DNA of 64,000 bases from Phyllobacterium phragmitis (GCF_002980495.1 NZ_PVBR01000013.1:1-64000), one strand, 5' to 3'; positions 30,369 to 40,156 are shown, counted from the first letter of the stretch. Numbers and translations are program-made. Notes: generated by a model not told the origin, from the sequence alone.

Positions 30369-31541
30369 ATGCCGTCGATCAAATATGCGGTGGTTGTTCT
30401 ATGCGGGCTGATAGGTAGCGCCATCGCCTCATCCGTTTGTCTGGCCCAGCCTTTCGAAACCAAGGCTCGACAAGCCTTGTTGATCGATGATGCGACCGGT
30501 ACGGTCCTTTTTTCAAAAGATCCCGGTGAACTCATTCCACCGGCGTCATTGGCGAAACTGATGACGATGGAAGTTGTTTTCGACGCGCTGACCAAGGGCG
30601 AGTTGTCGCTCAACCAGACGTTTCCGGTCAGCGAATATGCCTGGCGCACCGGCGGCGCACCGTCCGGCACCTCGACCATGTTCGCCAAGATCAAATCGAC
30701 GCCACGCGTGGAAGATCTCATCCAGGGCGTCATCGTCCAATCGGCGAATGACGGCTGCATTGTTCTCGCCGAAGGCATGGCAGGCAGTGAGGAGCGGTTC
30801 GCGCGACGCATGACCGAGCGCGCCCGTCGGTTGGGGCTCGAAAAATCGGTTTTCGTCAACGCCACCGGCCTGCCCGCGCCGGGCCAGAAGGTATCCATCG
30901 AGGAATTGGTGGCGCTTGCCCGCCACATTCGCCGGACCTATCCGCAGTTCTACAAATATTATGCGCAGGAAAGCTTCACCTGGAACAATATCTTCCAGCG
31001 CAATCGCAACCCGCTTTTGCGGCTGAATATCGGCGCGGACGGATTGAGCACCGGCTATACGCAGGAATCCGGATATGCGCTGATCGCATCCGCCGAGCGC
31101 AACGGGCGCAGGCTGTTTCTCGGCATGAGCGGCCTTGCCAGCGACAAGGAGCGCGCCGAGGAGGCCCGCAAACTCATTGAATGGGGAATGGACGGTTTCG
31201 AGGACGTATTGCTGTTTCCCGATAACGGCGTTGTGGGGGAGGCAAGCGTCTATGGAGGCGAACATTCAGAGGTTAAGCTGCGGACGGGAAAGGCGATCGA
31301 ACTGCTTTTACCGAAACAGGATAGACCGCCTCTGAAAGCCCGCATCGTCTATAACGGCCCGTTGATAGCGCCTGTAGAGGCAGGCAAACCGGTCGGATCG
31401 TTGAAGATCTGGATGGGCGATGCCCTGGTTCAGGAAAAGCCGGTCTTCACCGCCGAGGCGGTGAAGGAGGGTGGGATCGGCAAGAGAGCGTTTGATGCGG
31501 CGCTCGAGCTCTCCACCGGCTGGATCAGGAAATATCGCTGA
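30369..31541 (+). CDS. dacF: D-alanyl-D-alanine carboxypeptidase, DacF/PBP5 family (390 aa)
   Basis: Removes the terminal D-Ala of peptidoglycan stem peptides in the periplasm. The signal peptide is residues 1-26 (VVVLCGLIGSAIASSVCLAQ). Active-site motifs are PPASLAKLM (SxxK) and VIVQSANDGC (SxN). The third motif reads DGLSTGYT, where KTG is usual, so the Lys is replaced by Ser. A C-terminal PBP5-type domain ends with an amphipathic helix (AALELSTGWIRKYR) for membrane attachment. ATG 30369 is preferred to earlier starts, which run into the repeat. Confidence 0.9.
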   Translation: MPSIKYAVVVLCGLIGSAIASSVCLAQPFETKARQALLIDDATGTVLFSKDPGELIPPASLAKLMTMEVVFDALTKGELSLNQTFPVSEYAWRTGGAPSGTSTMFAKIKSTPRVEDLIQGVIVQSANDGCIVLAEGMAGSEERFARRMTERARRLGLEKSVFVNATGLPAPGQKVSIEELVALARHIRRTYPQFYKYYAQESFTWNNIFQRNRNPLLRLNIGADGLSTGYTQESGYALIASAERNGRRLFLGMSGLASDKERAEEARKLIEWGMDGFEDVLLFPDNGVVGEASVYGGEHSEVKLRTGKAIELLLPKQDRPPLKARIVYNGPLIAPVEAGKPVGSLKIWMGDALVQEKPVFTAEAVKEGGIGKRAFDAALELSTGWIRKYR

Positions 31542-31611
31542 AATCCTGCCTCGACCTTTGGCTTGCAGATGGATAGAACAGCGCTGTTGAATGAAGGAGA
31601 ACGCGCGTTCC

Positions 31612-32292
31612 GTGGCAGGATTGTTTATCACGTTCGAGGGCGGTGAAGGGGCGGGAAAGTCGACCCAGATCAAACGTCTTGCCGCCTATCTTGCCACCGT
31701 GGATATCGACACGCTGGTCACCCGCGAGCCGGGCGGCTCTCCGGGCGCCGAGGCGGTGCGCCATGTCATCTTGAGCGGTGCCGCCGAACCTTTTGGGCCG
31801 GCGATGGAGGCTGTGCTCTTTGCCGCCGCGCGCAGCGATCATGTGGCTCAGCTCATCCGCCCGTCGATCATGGCGGGCAAAACGGTGCTCTGCGACCGCT
31901 TCATCGATTCGAGCCGGGTCTATCAAGGGGTGACCGGCAGCCTCGATCCGTCCTTCATGCAGGCGCTTGAACGCGTGGCAATCGACGGAACCGTGCCCGA
32001 TCTGACCATCATTCTCGACCTGCCGGCCGAAAAGGGACTGGCGCGAGCCACGCGCAGGCGAGGGGACGAAGCCGCCGACCGGTTCGAGAAAGAGACGCTC
32101 GCCACCCATGAGGCGCGCCGCCAGGCCTTCCTCGCTATCGCAGCGGCGGAGCCTGAGCGCTGCCGGATCGTCGATGCGGACCGGCCGGAGGAAGAGGTGA
32201 GCGCCGAGATCATTGCAATTGTCGACAAGCTGATTGAAAGCCGCACCGGAACTTTGCCGGAAGCCAGAAAAGCGTTAGTGAAGCCAACATGA
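31612..32292 (+). CDS. tmk: Thymidylate kinase (226 aa)
   Basis: Phosphorylates dTMP to dTDP for DNA synthesis. P-loop [12 protein letters not shown] near the N-terminus, [14 protein letters not shown], and the DR motif [10 protein letters not shown] are all present; a LID region with [17 protein letters not shown] follows. The GTG at 31612 gives the conserved opening [10 protein letters not shown] and has AGGAG upstream at 12 bases; an ATG at 31591 would add seven atypical residues. The stop overlaps the holB ATG, a conserved gene pair. Confidence 0.93.
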   Translation: MAGLFITFEGGEGAGKSTQIKRLAAYLATVDIDTLVTREPGGSPGAEAVRHVILSGAAEPFGPAMEAVLFAAARSDHVAQLIRPSIMAGKTVLCDRFIDSSRVYQGVTGSLDPSFMQALERVAIDGTVPDLTIILDLPAEKGLARATRRRGDEAADRFEKETLATHEARRQAFLAIAAAEPERCRIVDADRPEEEVSAEIIAIVDKLIESRTGTLPEARKALVKPT

Positions 32293-33365
32293 TCCATGAA
32301 TTGGCCACACAGGAAACGCATGACACCATCGACGGTGTGCCGGCTCCGTCGGCTAACGCCTTTCTGGCGGGGCATGAGGAAATCCGCGCCTTTCTCGCCC
32401 GCGCCTACCGATCGGGAAAAATGCACCACGCGCTCCTGTTCGAAGGGCCGCGCGGAGTAGGAAAGGCAACACTCGCATATCATCTGGCCGGGCATATGCT
32501 CAGCCATGCCGACAGCGGCCAAGCGCCGGCGGACATTGCCTTTCCGGATTTCGAGAAACCGCTTTTCCGCCAGATCGCCGGCGGCATCCATCCGGCCATC
32601 CTGCATGTAGATCGTCCGCTGGACCAGAAGACCGCCAAGTTCAAGACAGGCATCACGGTGGAGGAAATCCGCAAGGTGACGCATTTCCTGACCCGCACCT
32701 CGCATGACGGCGCCTGGCGCATCGTCATCGTCGATCCGGCCGACGACATGAACCGGAACGCGGCCAACGCTCTGTTGAAGACGCTGGAAGAACCGCCGGC
32801 CCGTGCGCTTTTCATTCTGATATCCCATTCCGCCGGCCGTCTGCTGCCGACGATCCGCTCACGCTGCCAGACGCTGCAGTTCAAATCGCTGGACAGAGTA
32901 TCGATGCAAAAGGCTCTGGCCGCGATCGGTCCCAGTGTCGGTTTCGATGCGGCTGACGGGGAGGGGACGACCGCGCTGATCGAACGCTCGGAAGGCAGCG
33001 TGCGCAAGGCGGCGCTGCTCATCGCCCATGGCGGTCTCGAGATAGCGCAAGCGGCGGATGCGATCCTCGAAAAGGGGAGTTTCGATCTGCCGAAGGCGCA
33101 GGCGCTTGCCGCTGCCATCGGAGGGCGCGAGGCGGAAATCCAGTACGATCTGTTTTTCGATCATATTCTCCAGCGCATAGCCGATCGCGCACGCCTGCAT
33201 GCGGGCGAGGGTGCCATAGTGCCGGCCAATGCATGGTCGGCCTTCTGGAATCGGGTTCGTCAGAACGGTATGGAGACGCAGGCCTTTAATCTCGACAAGA
33301 AGCAGGCTGTTCTCATCCTGCTCGAAAAGACCCACCGCGCCTTTCAGAACGGTGTTCCCGCTTAG
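32289..33365 (+). CDS. holB: DNA polymerase III delta-prime subunit (358 aa)
   Basis: Clamp-loader subunit. Shows [15 protein letters not shown] (Walker A-like), [20 protein letters not shown]-type sensor region, [20 protein letters not shown] and the SRC motif TIRSRCQTL. It overlaps tmk by four bases and is followed by metG after 114 bases, the usual tmk-holB-metG-tatD-MBL order in Alphaproteobacteria. Length is normal. Start ATG 32289 is coupled to the tmk stop. Confidence 0.92.
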   Translation: MIHELATQETHDTIDGVPAPSANAFLAGHEEIRAFLARAYRSGKMHHALLFEGPRGVGKATLAYHLAGHMLSHADSGQAPADIAFPDFEKPLFRQIAGGIHPAILHVDRPLDQKTAKFKTGITVEEIRKVTHFLTRTSHDGAWRIVIVDPADDMNRNAANALLKTLEEPPARALFILISHSAGRLLPTIRSRCQTLQFKSLDRVSMQKALAAIGPSVGFDAADGEGTTALIERSEGSVRKAALLIAHGGLEIAQAADAILEKGSFDLPKAQALAAAIGGREAEIQYDLFFDHILQRIADRARLHAGEGAIVPANAWSAFWNRVRQNGMETQAFNLDKKQAVLILLEKTHRAFQNGVPA

Positions 33366-33479
33366 ATTTCAGGCCGTCACAATTCTGTACGACCGTAGCA
33401 TTCGCAGCCGACATGCGGTATGTCAGCCGCTCCAAACGGAAAAATCGACTGAAGTCAGGTCCCGCCAGTTAGGTCAAGC

Positions 33480-35036
33480 ATGAGCCGCGAAAAATTCTAT
33501 ATCACCACGCCGATTTTCTATCCGAACGGCAAGCCGCATATCGGCCACGCCTATACCGTCATCGCAACGGATGCGCTGGCCCGCTTCCAGCGGCTGGACG
33601 ATAAGGATGTCTTCTTCCTGTCAGGCACCGACGAGCATGGCCTGAAGATGCAGCAGACAGCCGAAAAGGAAGGATTGGCTCCAAAGGAGCTGGCGGACCG
33701 CAATTCGGCGATATTCCAGAATATGCTCAAATCGCTTGGCTGTTCGAACGACGATTTCATCCGGACCACCGAAGAGCGCCACTACAAGGCCTGTCAGGCG
33801 ATCTGGCAGCGCATGGCCGCCAACGGCGACATCTATCTCGATCGCTATGCCGGCTGGTATTCGGTGCGCCAGGAAGCCTATTTCGACGAGAGCGAGACGA
33901 CTGTCGGCGAAGATGGCATCCGGCGCGAGCCCCTGGGGTCGCCGGTCGAATGGAACGAGGAGGAAACCTACTTCTTCCGTCTATCCGCTTATCAGGACCG
34001 GCTGCTCGCGTTTTATGAGAGCAATCCGGATTTCGTCGGCCCGGCCGAACGGCGCAACGAGGTGATCAGCTTCGTGAAATCCGGCCTGCGTGATCTCTCG
34101 ATCTCGCGGACGACCTTCAACTGGGGCGTTCCCGTTCCTGGAGACGAAAAGCATGTGATGTATGTGTGGGTCGACGCGCTCACCAATTACCTCACCGCCG
34201 CCGGCTATCCCGATACCAATTCGGAAAAGTGGGGCTACTGGCCCGCGACCCATATCATCGGCAAGGACATCGTCCGGTTTCATGCCGTCTATTGGCCGGC
34301 TTTCCTGATGTCGGCAGGCCTGGAACTGCCGAGCCGCGTCTTTGCGCATGGCTTTCTGTTCAACCGCGGCGAGAAGATGTCGAAATCGGTCGGCAATGTC
34401 ATCGATCCCTTCACTATGGTCGAACATTACGGGCTCGACCAGGTGCGCTATTTCTTCCTGCGCGAAGTGCCGTTCGGACAGGACGGCAGCTATAGCCACG
34501 ACGCGATCGTCAACCGCACCAATGCCGATCTCGCCAATGATCTCGGCAATCTGGCGCAGCGCTCGCTCTCGATGATCGCCAAGAATTGCGATGGCAAGGT
34601 GCCACAGCCGGGCGCATTCACGGATGCGGACAACGCCATTCTGAACCAGGCAAGTACGGCTTTGGAAACGGCGCGCAAGGCAATAGCCGAGCAGGCGCTC
34701 CACCACGCGCTTGCCGCCATCTTCGCGGTCGTCGCCGAGGCGAACCGTTATTTTGCCGGCCAGGAACCCTGGGCTCTGCGCAAGACCGATCCGGAGCGCA
34801 TGGCGACGGTGCTTTATGTCACGGCCGAGGTGCTGCGGCGCGTCGCTATTCTTGCGCAGCCCTTCATTCCCGGCTCTGCCGCGAAGATGCTCGATATTCT
34901 GGCAGTTCCCGCAGACCGGCGCAATTTTGCCGATCTCAGGGGCGGGGAGCTTGCCGGCGGCGCACCACTGCCGGCGCCGCAGGCGATCTTTCCACGCTAT
35001 GTGGAAGCCGAGAAGCAGGCCAACGGGCAGGATTGA
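33480..35036 (+). CDS. metG: Methionyl-tRNA synthetase (518 aa)
   Basis: Charges tRNA-Met for initiation and elongation. HIGH motif is [14 protein letters not shown] motif is [10 protein letters not shown], and GTDEHGLK marks the catalytic fold. The zinc-knuckle cysteines of the E. coli enzyme are absent ([15 protein letters not shown]), so it is the shorter zinc-free type common in Alphaproteobacteria. No C-terminal tRNA-binding extension. It is between holB and tatD, all rightward. Confidence 0.95.
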   Translation: MSREKFYITTPIFYPNGKPHIGHAYTVIATDALARFQRLDDKDVFFLSGTDEHGLKMQQTAEKEGLAPKELADRNSAIFQNMLKSLGCSNDDFIRTTEERHYKACQAIWQRMAANGDIYLDRYAGWYSVRQEAYFDESETTVGEDGIRREPLGSPVEWNEEETYFFRLSAYQDRLLAFYESNPDFVGPAERRNEVISFVKSGLRDLSISRTTFNWGVPVPGDEKHVMYVWVDALTNYLTAAGYPDTNSEKWGYWPATHIIGKDIVRFHAVYWPAFLMSAGLELPSRVFAHGFLFNRGEKMSKSVGNVIDPFTMVEHYGLDQVRYFFLREVPFGQDGSYSHDAIVNRTNADLANDLGNLAQRSLSMIAKNCDGKVPQPGAFTDADNAILNQASTALETARKAIAEQALHHALAAIFAVVAEANRYFAGQEPWALRKTDPERMATVLYVTAEVLRRVAILAQPFIPGSAAKMLDILAVPADRRNFADLRGGELAGGAPLPAPQAIFPRYVEAEKQANGQD

Positions 35037-35042
35037 TTGGGC

Positions 35043-35846
35043 ATGGCGATGCTTGTCGACAGCCATTGCCATCTGGACTTTCCGGATTTCGCCGAGGAGC
35101 GCGATGCCATCGTGCAGCGCGCCCTCGATGCCGGCGTTCGCCGCATGATCACCATCTCCACCCGCGTCCGCCGGTTTGCCCAGATCCTCGAAATCGCCGA
35201 AAATTACGATCAGGTCTATTGCTCCGTCGGCACACATCCCAACAATGCGCATGAGGAGCCCGATGTCACTGCCGAGGAACTGATTCGGCTGTCCGAGCAT
35301 CCAAAGGTGGTGGCGATCGGCGAAGCTGGTCTCGACTATCACTACGATTATGCCCCGCCCGACGTGCAGGCCAAGAGCTTTCGCGCTCATATCGAGGCTG
35401 CACGCCAGACGGGATTGCCGCTGGTCATCCACGCGCGCAGTGCGGATGCGGATATGGCCGCCATCTTGACCGAGGAGACGGGGAAGGGCGCATTCCCCTT
35501 TATCCTGCATTGCTTTTCCTCAGGCAAGACGCTGGCCGAAACGGGGATCGCCCTTGGCGGCTATGTCTCCTTCTCAGGCATTCTGACGTTCAAGAACTCG
35601 GTCGAGTTGCGGGACATCGCACGCATCGTGCCGCGCGATCGCCTGCTCGTCGAAACCGACGCGCCCTATCTGGCGCCGGTGCCGTATCGAGGAAAACGCA
35701 ACGAACCGTCCTTCGTCCGCCATACGGCCGCCGTTCTGGCCGAAACCATCGGTGTCGAGCCGGAGGAACTGGCCGGGATTACGACGGAAAACGTCTTCCG
35801 GCTGTTTTCCAGGATGCCGAATCCGGCGAATGCCGAAAATGGCTGA
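35043..35846 (+). CDS. tatD: TatD-family metal-dependent DNase/hydrolase (267 aa)
   Basis: TIM-barrel metal hydrolase of the YcfH/TatD type. Metal ligands are visible in VDSHCHLDFPDF, VAIGEAGLDYHYDY, LVIHARSADAD, FILHCFSSG and LVETDAPYLAP. ATG 35043 is preferred over TTG 35037 because it fits the conserved MLVDSHCHLD opening. The end overlaps the next gene by eight bases. In this operon the family is thought to act in DNA repair or quality control; the substrate is not settled. Confidence 0.92.
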   Translation: MAMLVDSHCHLDFPDFAEERDAIVQRALDAGVRRMITISTRVRRFAQILEIAENYDQVYCSVGTHPNNAHEEPDVTAEELIRLSEHPKVVAIGEAGLDYHYDYAPPDVQAKSFRAHIEAARQTGLPLVIHARSADADMAAILTEETGKGAFPFILHCFSSGKTLAETGIALGGYVSFSGILTFKNSVELRDIARIVPRDRLLVETDAPYLAPVPYRGKRNEPSFVRHTAAVLAETIGVEPEELAGITTENVFRLFSRMPNPANAENG

Positions 35847-36669
35847 CCGTTTCCGCTTCACCATTCTCGGCTGCGGATCTTCGCCCGGTGTGCCGCGGAT
35901 CACCGGCGACTGGGGAAATTGCGACCCGAAGAACCCAAGGAACAAACGTCGCCGCGCGGCAATGCTGGTCGAGCGTATCGCCGAAAACGGCGCAACGACC
36001 ACCGTCATCATCGACACAGGCCCGGACTTCCGGGCGCAGATGATCGATGCGGGGGCAGGGTTGCTCGACGCGGCGGTCTATACCCACGCCCATGCCGACC
36101 ATATTCATGGCCTCGACGACCTGCGAACCTATGTCGTCGAGAAGCGGCGGCTGATGGACATCTATGCCGATCGCGTGACCCTGTCGCGCATGGACGAAGC
36201 GTTTAGCTATTGCTTCGAAACGCCGCCCGGATCGAAATATCCGCCGATCGTGCAGGCGCACCAGATCGATGAGGACACGCCGTTCAAGATCACGGGCGCC
36301 GGCGGCACCATTCCGTTCCTGCCGCTGCCGCAGGTCCATGGCGACATCATGTCCCTCGGCTTCCGCATCGGCGATGTCGCTTATTGTTCCGATGTCAGCG
36401 CTTTTCCGGAGAAGACCGTCGAGCGTCTTCATGGCCTGGAGGTGCTCATCATCGACGCGCTGCAATATCGTCGGCATCCGAGCCATTTCTCACTAGGCGA
36501 AGCGCTGGAATGGATCGAGCGCCTCGCGCCGAAGCGCGCGATTTTGACGCATATGCATGTGCCGCTCGACTATGAGACGGTTCTGCGCGAGACGCCTGAT
36601 CATATCGAACCCGCCTATGACGGAATGCGTTTCGAGGTGGATGTGTCCAAAATCGATAAGGCTGGTTAG
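35839..36669 (+). CDS. MBL-fold metallo-hydrolase, PhnP-like (276 aa)
   Basis: Zinc hydrolase. The metal motif HAHADHIHGLDD, an upstream TVIIDTGPDFR, and later LPQVHGDIMSLG and DVAYCSDVSAF, ending with AILTHMHVPLDYE, place it with PhnP/YycJ-like phosphodiesterases. ATG at 35839 lies inside tatD; another at 35830 is in frame. It is the last gene of the rightward operon before the dif-like site. The substrate is unknown; cyclic phosphate or nucleotide esters are typical. Confidence 0.88.
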   Translation: MADRFRFTILGCGSSPGVPRITGDWGNCDPKNPRNKRRRAAMLVERIAENGATTTVIIDTGPDFRAQMIDAGAGLLDAAVYTHAHADHIHGLDDLRTYVVEKRRLMDIYADRVTLSRMDEAFSYCFETPPGSKYPPIVQAHQIDEDTPFKITGAGGTIPFLPLPQVHGDIMSLGFRIGDVAYCSDVSAFPEKTVERLHGLEVLIIDALQYRRHPSHFSLGEALEWIERLAPKRAILTHMHVPLDYETVLRETPDHIEPAYDGMRFEVDVSKIDKAG

Positions 36670-36744
36670 ATATAGCGCTGGGCGATACGGCTTCAGGGCC
36701 GGCGCGGGGATCATCATACCTGACCGCACCCCAGCTTCATCAAT

Positions 36745-36772
36745 CGATCACATAAGATAGATTATGGAACTA
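36745..36772. other. dif: Candidate dif site (XerCD chromosome dimer resolution site)
   Basis: On the reverse strand the 28 bases read as an 11-bp arm ending CATAA, the 6-bp centre TCTATC, and an 11-bp arm starting TTATGT, the layout of bacterial dif (CATAA-N6-TTATG). By eye 16 of 28 positions match the E. coli dif, including both inner pentamers. It lies in a 204-bp gap between oppositely oriented gene groups that converge on it: seven of eight chromosomal genes to the left are +, and 23 of 26 to the right are -. That is the expected picture at a replication terminus. Confidence 0.6.
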
Positions 36773-36873
36773 ATGCAGCAATGAACTGCCATCCGCAGTG
36801 ACGGCAGATGAGTATCCGTGAAAAGTCATTTCTCTGTGAAATCAATTGATTAGTCCGTTACCCTGAGAGCTCA

Positions 36874-37692
36874 TCACAACCGTTTCATCGCAAGCATAAG
36901 ATGCCCAGGCACCGGTTGGCCTTGTTCATAGCGCACCACGATATCCATGCATTCGACACATTCCATGCCGTTGCGCTCAAGCATCTGGCGCACGTAAGCC
37001 GCTGAATGGGCAAAGCGCTGATATGGGCCGACCACGAACGGCCGTCCTTTGAAAATCTCGTCGCTCAGCGTTTCGCTTGAGAACGCGAATGTTCCGCCGC
37101 GGATGAGATGCTTGCCGACGCCCGCGAAGAAAGCGTCGAGCTCTCCCATATAGGGCAGCACGTCCGTTGCCACGATCAGGTCCCAGGCCGGGCCTTCCGC
37201 CGTCTGCAGGAAGCGGACGGCTTCGCCGACGAACAGGACGTCGTAATCACCCTTTTCATAGGCGATCTCGACCATGTTCTCCGAGATATCGACGCCGGTC
37301 TTGTGATCGGCCATGTCATCCAGCGCGTCGGCCGACAGTCCCGTGCCGCAGCCGAGATCGAGCATTCGCGTGAAATGCACGGAGGAATCGCGCGTCAGCA
37401 GCATGTCGCGCAATTGCAGTGGCACGTCATAGCCGAGCTGGTCGACGAGAATGCTGTCGAACATTTCGGCGTGCTGGTCGAACAGGGTTTGCACATAGGC
37501 GTCCGGCGCCTTCGGCGGCACCGCGCCATGGCCTATGCTGGCGAGCCTGACTGCTGCGCCGCCATGATCGTCGGGGTCGATCTTCAGCACCTCGGTATAA
37601 GCGAGCGCTGCGCCTTCGAGATCGCCGGATTTTTCGAGATTCAGCGCACGGTTATAGGCTTTTTCCAGCGCTTTCTCATCGAAGTCGGTCAT
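36874..37692 (-). CDS. Class I SAM-dependent methyltransferase with N-terminal TPR-like segment (272 aa)
   Basis: Residues 1-45 (KALEKAYNRALNLEKSGDLE; YTEVLKIDPDD) look like one TPR unit. The methyltransferase motif I is MLDLGCGTGLSADAL at about residue 120, followed by KTGVDISENMVEIAYEKGDY and LIVATDVLPYMGEL. The rest fits a small-molecule or ubiquinone-type enzyme. The substrate is unknown. It is downstream of the BaiN-like gene on the same strand, 71 bases apart. Confidence 0.82.
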   Translation of the reverse strand: MTDFDEKALEKAYNRALNLEKSGDLEGAALAYTEVLKIDPDDHGGAAVRLASIGHGAVPPKAPDAYVQTLFDQHAEMFDSILVDQLGYDVPLQLRDMLLTRDSSVHFTRMLDLGCGTGLSADALDDMADHKTGVDISENMVEIAYEKGDYDVLFVGEAVRFLQTAEGPAWDLIVATDVLPYMGELDAFFAGVGKHLIRGGTFAFSSETLSDEIFKGRPFVVGPYQRFAHSAAYVRQMLERNGMECVECMDIVVRYEQGQPVPGHLMLAMKRL

Positions 37693-37763
37693 CTATATCG
37701 TTTCCTACTGGCGCTCTTTATAAGCATATTCAATAACTTACACCATCAGCATAAAGCGTCTTT

Positions 37764-38969
37764 TCAGGCCGCCTGCCCGGCGCTCCAGCCGGATGACCAG
37801 GCCCACTGGAAATTATAGCCGCCCAGCCAGCCCGTGACATCCACGACTTCGCCGATGAAGTAAAGCCCGGGAATCGTCCTTGCCTGCATCGTCCGGGAAT
37901 CGAGCGCCTGCGTATCGACGCCACCAAGCGTCACCTCCGCGGTACGGTAGCCTTCCGATCCCGCCGGCTTGATGCGCCACTCATTGACGGCCGCCGCTAT
38001 GCCTCGCAAATCCTTGTCGGAAAAATCAGCGAGATTTCCGGCGCCATTCTCCTGCTCGGCAATATGCTGCGCCAGGCGCTTCGGCAGATATGCCGATAGC
38101 GCGGTCTGCAAAGCCTGCCGTCCGTTTTGCGCGCGCGCCGCCTTCAGGCGCTCGAAAACATCGATGCCGGGCAGCATCGAGACAGAGATTTCCTGCCCCT
38201 CACGCCAATAGGACGATATCTGCAGGATGGCCGGGCCGCTTAAGCCGCGATGGGTGAACAGAACCGCTTCGGAAAAGCGCGTCTTGCCGCAGCCGACCAC
38301 CGCATCGACCGCGATGCCCGAGAGTTCCTTCAGCCGTTCCAGCGTCCTCGCCTCGAATGTCAGCGGCACCAGCGCCGGGCGTGTTTCCACGAGTGGCAGA
38401 CCGAATTTCGCCGCAAGCTCGTAGCCGAACCCCGTCGCGCCCATTTTGGGAATGGATTTTCCGCCGGTCGCCACCACAAGCGAACGGCAACGGATATCGC
38501 CCGTTGCAAGGCTGCCCGTCGTCAGACTGACGGAGAACCCCTCTCCGGCTCTGTCGACTTTTCCGACCTGCGTCGCGAGCCGCAAGGTCACATCGGCCTC
38601 GCGCATCTCCTTGACAAGCATGTCGATGATCTGGCGCGAAGAGCCATCGCAGAACAGCTGTCCCAGCGTCCTTTCATGATAGGCGATGCCGTGGCGTTCG
38701 ACCAGCCGGATGAAATCGCGCTGTGTATAGCGCCGCAGGGCCGAGATACAGAACCGTGGATTGGTGGAAAGGAAGTTTTCCGGGGCGGCATTCAGATTGG
38801 TGAAATTGCAGCGCCCTCCTCCGGAAATGCGGATTTTCTCGCCCGGCGCCTTCGCATGGTCGACGATCAGCACGGACCTTCCCCGTTTGCCGGCTTCGAT
38901 CGCGCACATCATGCCGGCTGCCCCGGCGCCAAGCACCACGACGTCGAAATCTTCAATACGGGCTTTCAA
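37764..38969 (-). CDS. BaiN/HI0933-family flavoprotein oxidoreductase (401 aa)
   Basis: FAD-binding motif VVVLGAGAAGMMCAIEAGKR at the N-terminus, the family signature KIRISGGGRCNFTNLNA, the middle VVATGGKSIPKMGATGFGYE, and the C-terminal GLYFIGEVVDVTGWLGGYNF all match this family. The substrate is not defined for most members; some reduce bile-acid-like or heterocyclic compounds. Complete by length. It is 53 bases downstream of the BASS transporter gene, so the two may be one operon. Confidence 0.9.
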   Translation of the reverse strand: MKARIEDFDVVVLGAGAAGMMCAIEAGKRGRSVLIVDHAKAPGEKIRISGGGRCNFTNLNAAPENFLSTNPRFCISALRRYTQRDFIRLVERHGIAYHERTLGQLFCDGSSRQIIDMLVKEMREADVTLRLATQVGKVDRAGEGFSVSLTTGSLATGDIRCRSLVVATGGKSIPKMGATGFGYELAAKFGLPLVETRPALVPLTFEARTLERLKELSGIAVDAVVGCGKTRFSEAVLFTHRGLSGPAILQISSYWREGQEISVSMLPGIDVFERLKAARAQNGRQALQTALSAYLPKRLAQHIAEQENGAGNLADFSDKDLRGIAAAVNEWRIKPAGSEGYRTAEVTLGGVDTQALDSRTMQARTIPGLYFIGEVVDVTGWLGGYNFQWAWSSGWSAGQAA

Positions 38970-39022
38970 AATACCGTCTCAATTCAAGAAAACTTTCCAT
39001 CGCATTGATATTTCACGATAAT

Positions 39023-40012
39023 CTATACCGTTACCTTTGTGGCCTCGGCTGCTTCGAGCTTGAGCTTCCTGTCGGCATATTTTCGTGCCAGGACAGCGCA
39101 GACCATGAGCTGTATCTGGTGGAACAGCATCAATGGCAGGACGATGCTGCCGACATTCTGACCGGCGAAAATGGCATTCGCCATGGGCGCGCCGCTGGCC
39201 AGGCTCTTCTTCGATCCGCAGAACATGATGGTGATCTGATCCTCATGCGAAAAGCCGAGCCATTTGCTGCCATAGGCGGTGATCAGCAGGACGAGCGCCA
39301 ACAGGACCACATCGACCGAGATCATCATGGCGAGATCGTGCCAGGACACGGAGTGCCACAATCCCGCGACGACCGCCTCGCTGAAGGCGAGATACACCAC
39401 CATCAGGATGGAGCCCCTGTCGACGAGGCTCAGAGGCTTTTGGTGGCGGCGCATGAAATTGCCGATCAATGGCTGCAGCAATTGTCCCAGGATGAAAGGC
39501 GCCAGCAATTGCAGAAGGATCGACTCGAGCGCGTCGAGCGATACGCCATTGCCCCGCACGGCGAATAAAAGACCGACCAGAGCCGGCGTCAGGAACATGC
39601 CCAATATGTTCGAGGCGGAAGCCGAAACGACGGCAGCGGAAACATTGCCGCCAGCCAGCGCGGTGAATGCGATGGAGGACTGCACCGTCGACGGCAGCAC
39701 GCATAGGAACAGGATGCCGGTATAGAATGCGGAAGCCGCCAGCCCCGGCACGAGCCATCCCGCAGCCAGCCCCAGAATCGGGAAGAGCACGAAGGTCGAG
39801 GCGAGCACGAAAAGATGCAGCCGCCAATGCACCAGCCCCGCCACGACCGCATCGCGAGACAATCGCGCTCCGTGCAGAAAGAACAGCAATCCGACCGCGA
39901 TCTTCGTGGCGATGCCGAACCACTCGGCATATTGCCCCCTCACCGGCAGGAACGACGATATGATGATTGCAGCGATAAGCGCAGTGGTGAATTTGTCGGG
40001 GAGAAACCGCAT
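39023..40012 (-). CDS. Bile acid:sodium symporter-like transporter, YfeH type (329 aa)
   Basis: Ten or so hydrophobic segments with the SBF_like signature. FFLHGARLSRDAVVAGLVHW, then LPSTVQSSIAFTALAGGNVS, an internal SLVDRGSILMVVYLAFSEAV and the FCGSKKSLASGAPMANAIF motif identify it. Members carry organic anions with Na+; the substrate here is unknown. Neighbour BaiN-like flavoprotein is downstream on the same strand; a repeat element and galE lie upstream. Confidence 0.85.
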   Translation of the reverse strand: MRFLPDKFTTALIAAIIISSFLPVRGQYAEWFGIATKIAVGLLFFLHGARLSRDAVVAGLVHWRLHLFVLASTFVLFPILGLAAGWLVPGLAASAFYTGILFLCVLPSTVQSSIAFTALAGGNVSAAVVSASASNILGMFLTPALVGLLFAVRGNGVSLDALESILLQLLAPFILGQLLQPLIGNFMRRHQKPLSLVDRGSILMVVYLAFSEAVVAGLWHSVSWHDLAMMISVDVVLLALVLLITAYGSKWLGFSHEDQITIMFCGSKKSLASGAPMANAIFAGQNVGSIVLPLMLFHQIQLMVCAVLARKYADRKLKLEAAEATKVTV

Positions 40013-40050
40013 GATGATGTAACAGCTACCGGAAATAAAATGAAACGGGT

Positions 40051-40150
40051 CTACAGCCCCATGCGTCCTCTAGGACGCATGGGGCTGTAGAGCATTGAAT
40101 CGGCGCATCGTGCTTTCCGAAAACCATTCCAGTTTTCGGGCTGGTGCGCC
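40051..40150. repeat. Paired palindromic intergenic repeat (long hairpin plus second hairpin)
   Basis: The left part is a perfect 18-bp inverted repeat: CTACAGCCCCATGCGTCC (40051-40068), loop TCTA, and its complement (40073-40090). The right part has GGCGCA/TGCGCC outer (40102-40107/40145-40150) and CCGAAAAC/GTTTTCGG inner arms (40117-40124/40132-40139). Both parts are typical of small dispersed repeats in Rhizobiales genomes. It lies between galE and the transporter gene, both leftward, and may act as a terminator-like or mRNA-stabilising structure. Confidence 0.75.
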
Positions 40151-40156
40151 AGCGGA

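Noticed and set aside
33981-35510. Long minus-strand open frame of 509 codons
   Set aside because: It lies antisense to metG and tatD, which carry clear family motifs on the + strand; the translated frame has no recognisable domain and is a shadow of GC-rich coding DNA.
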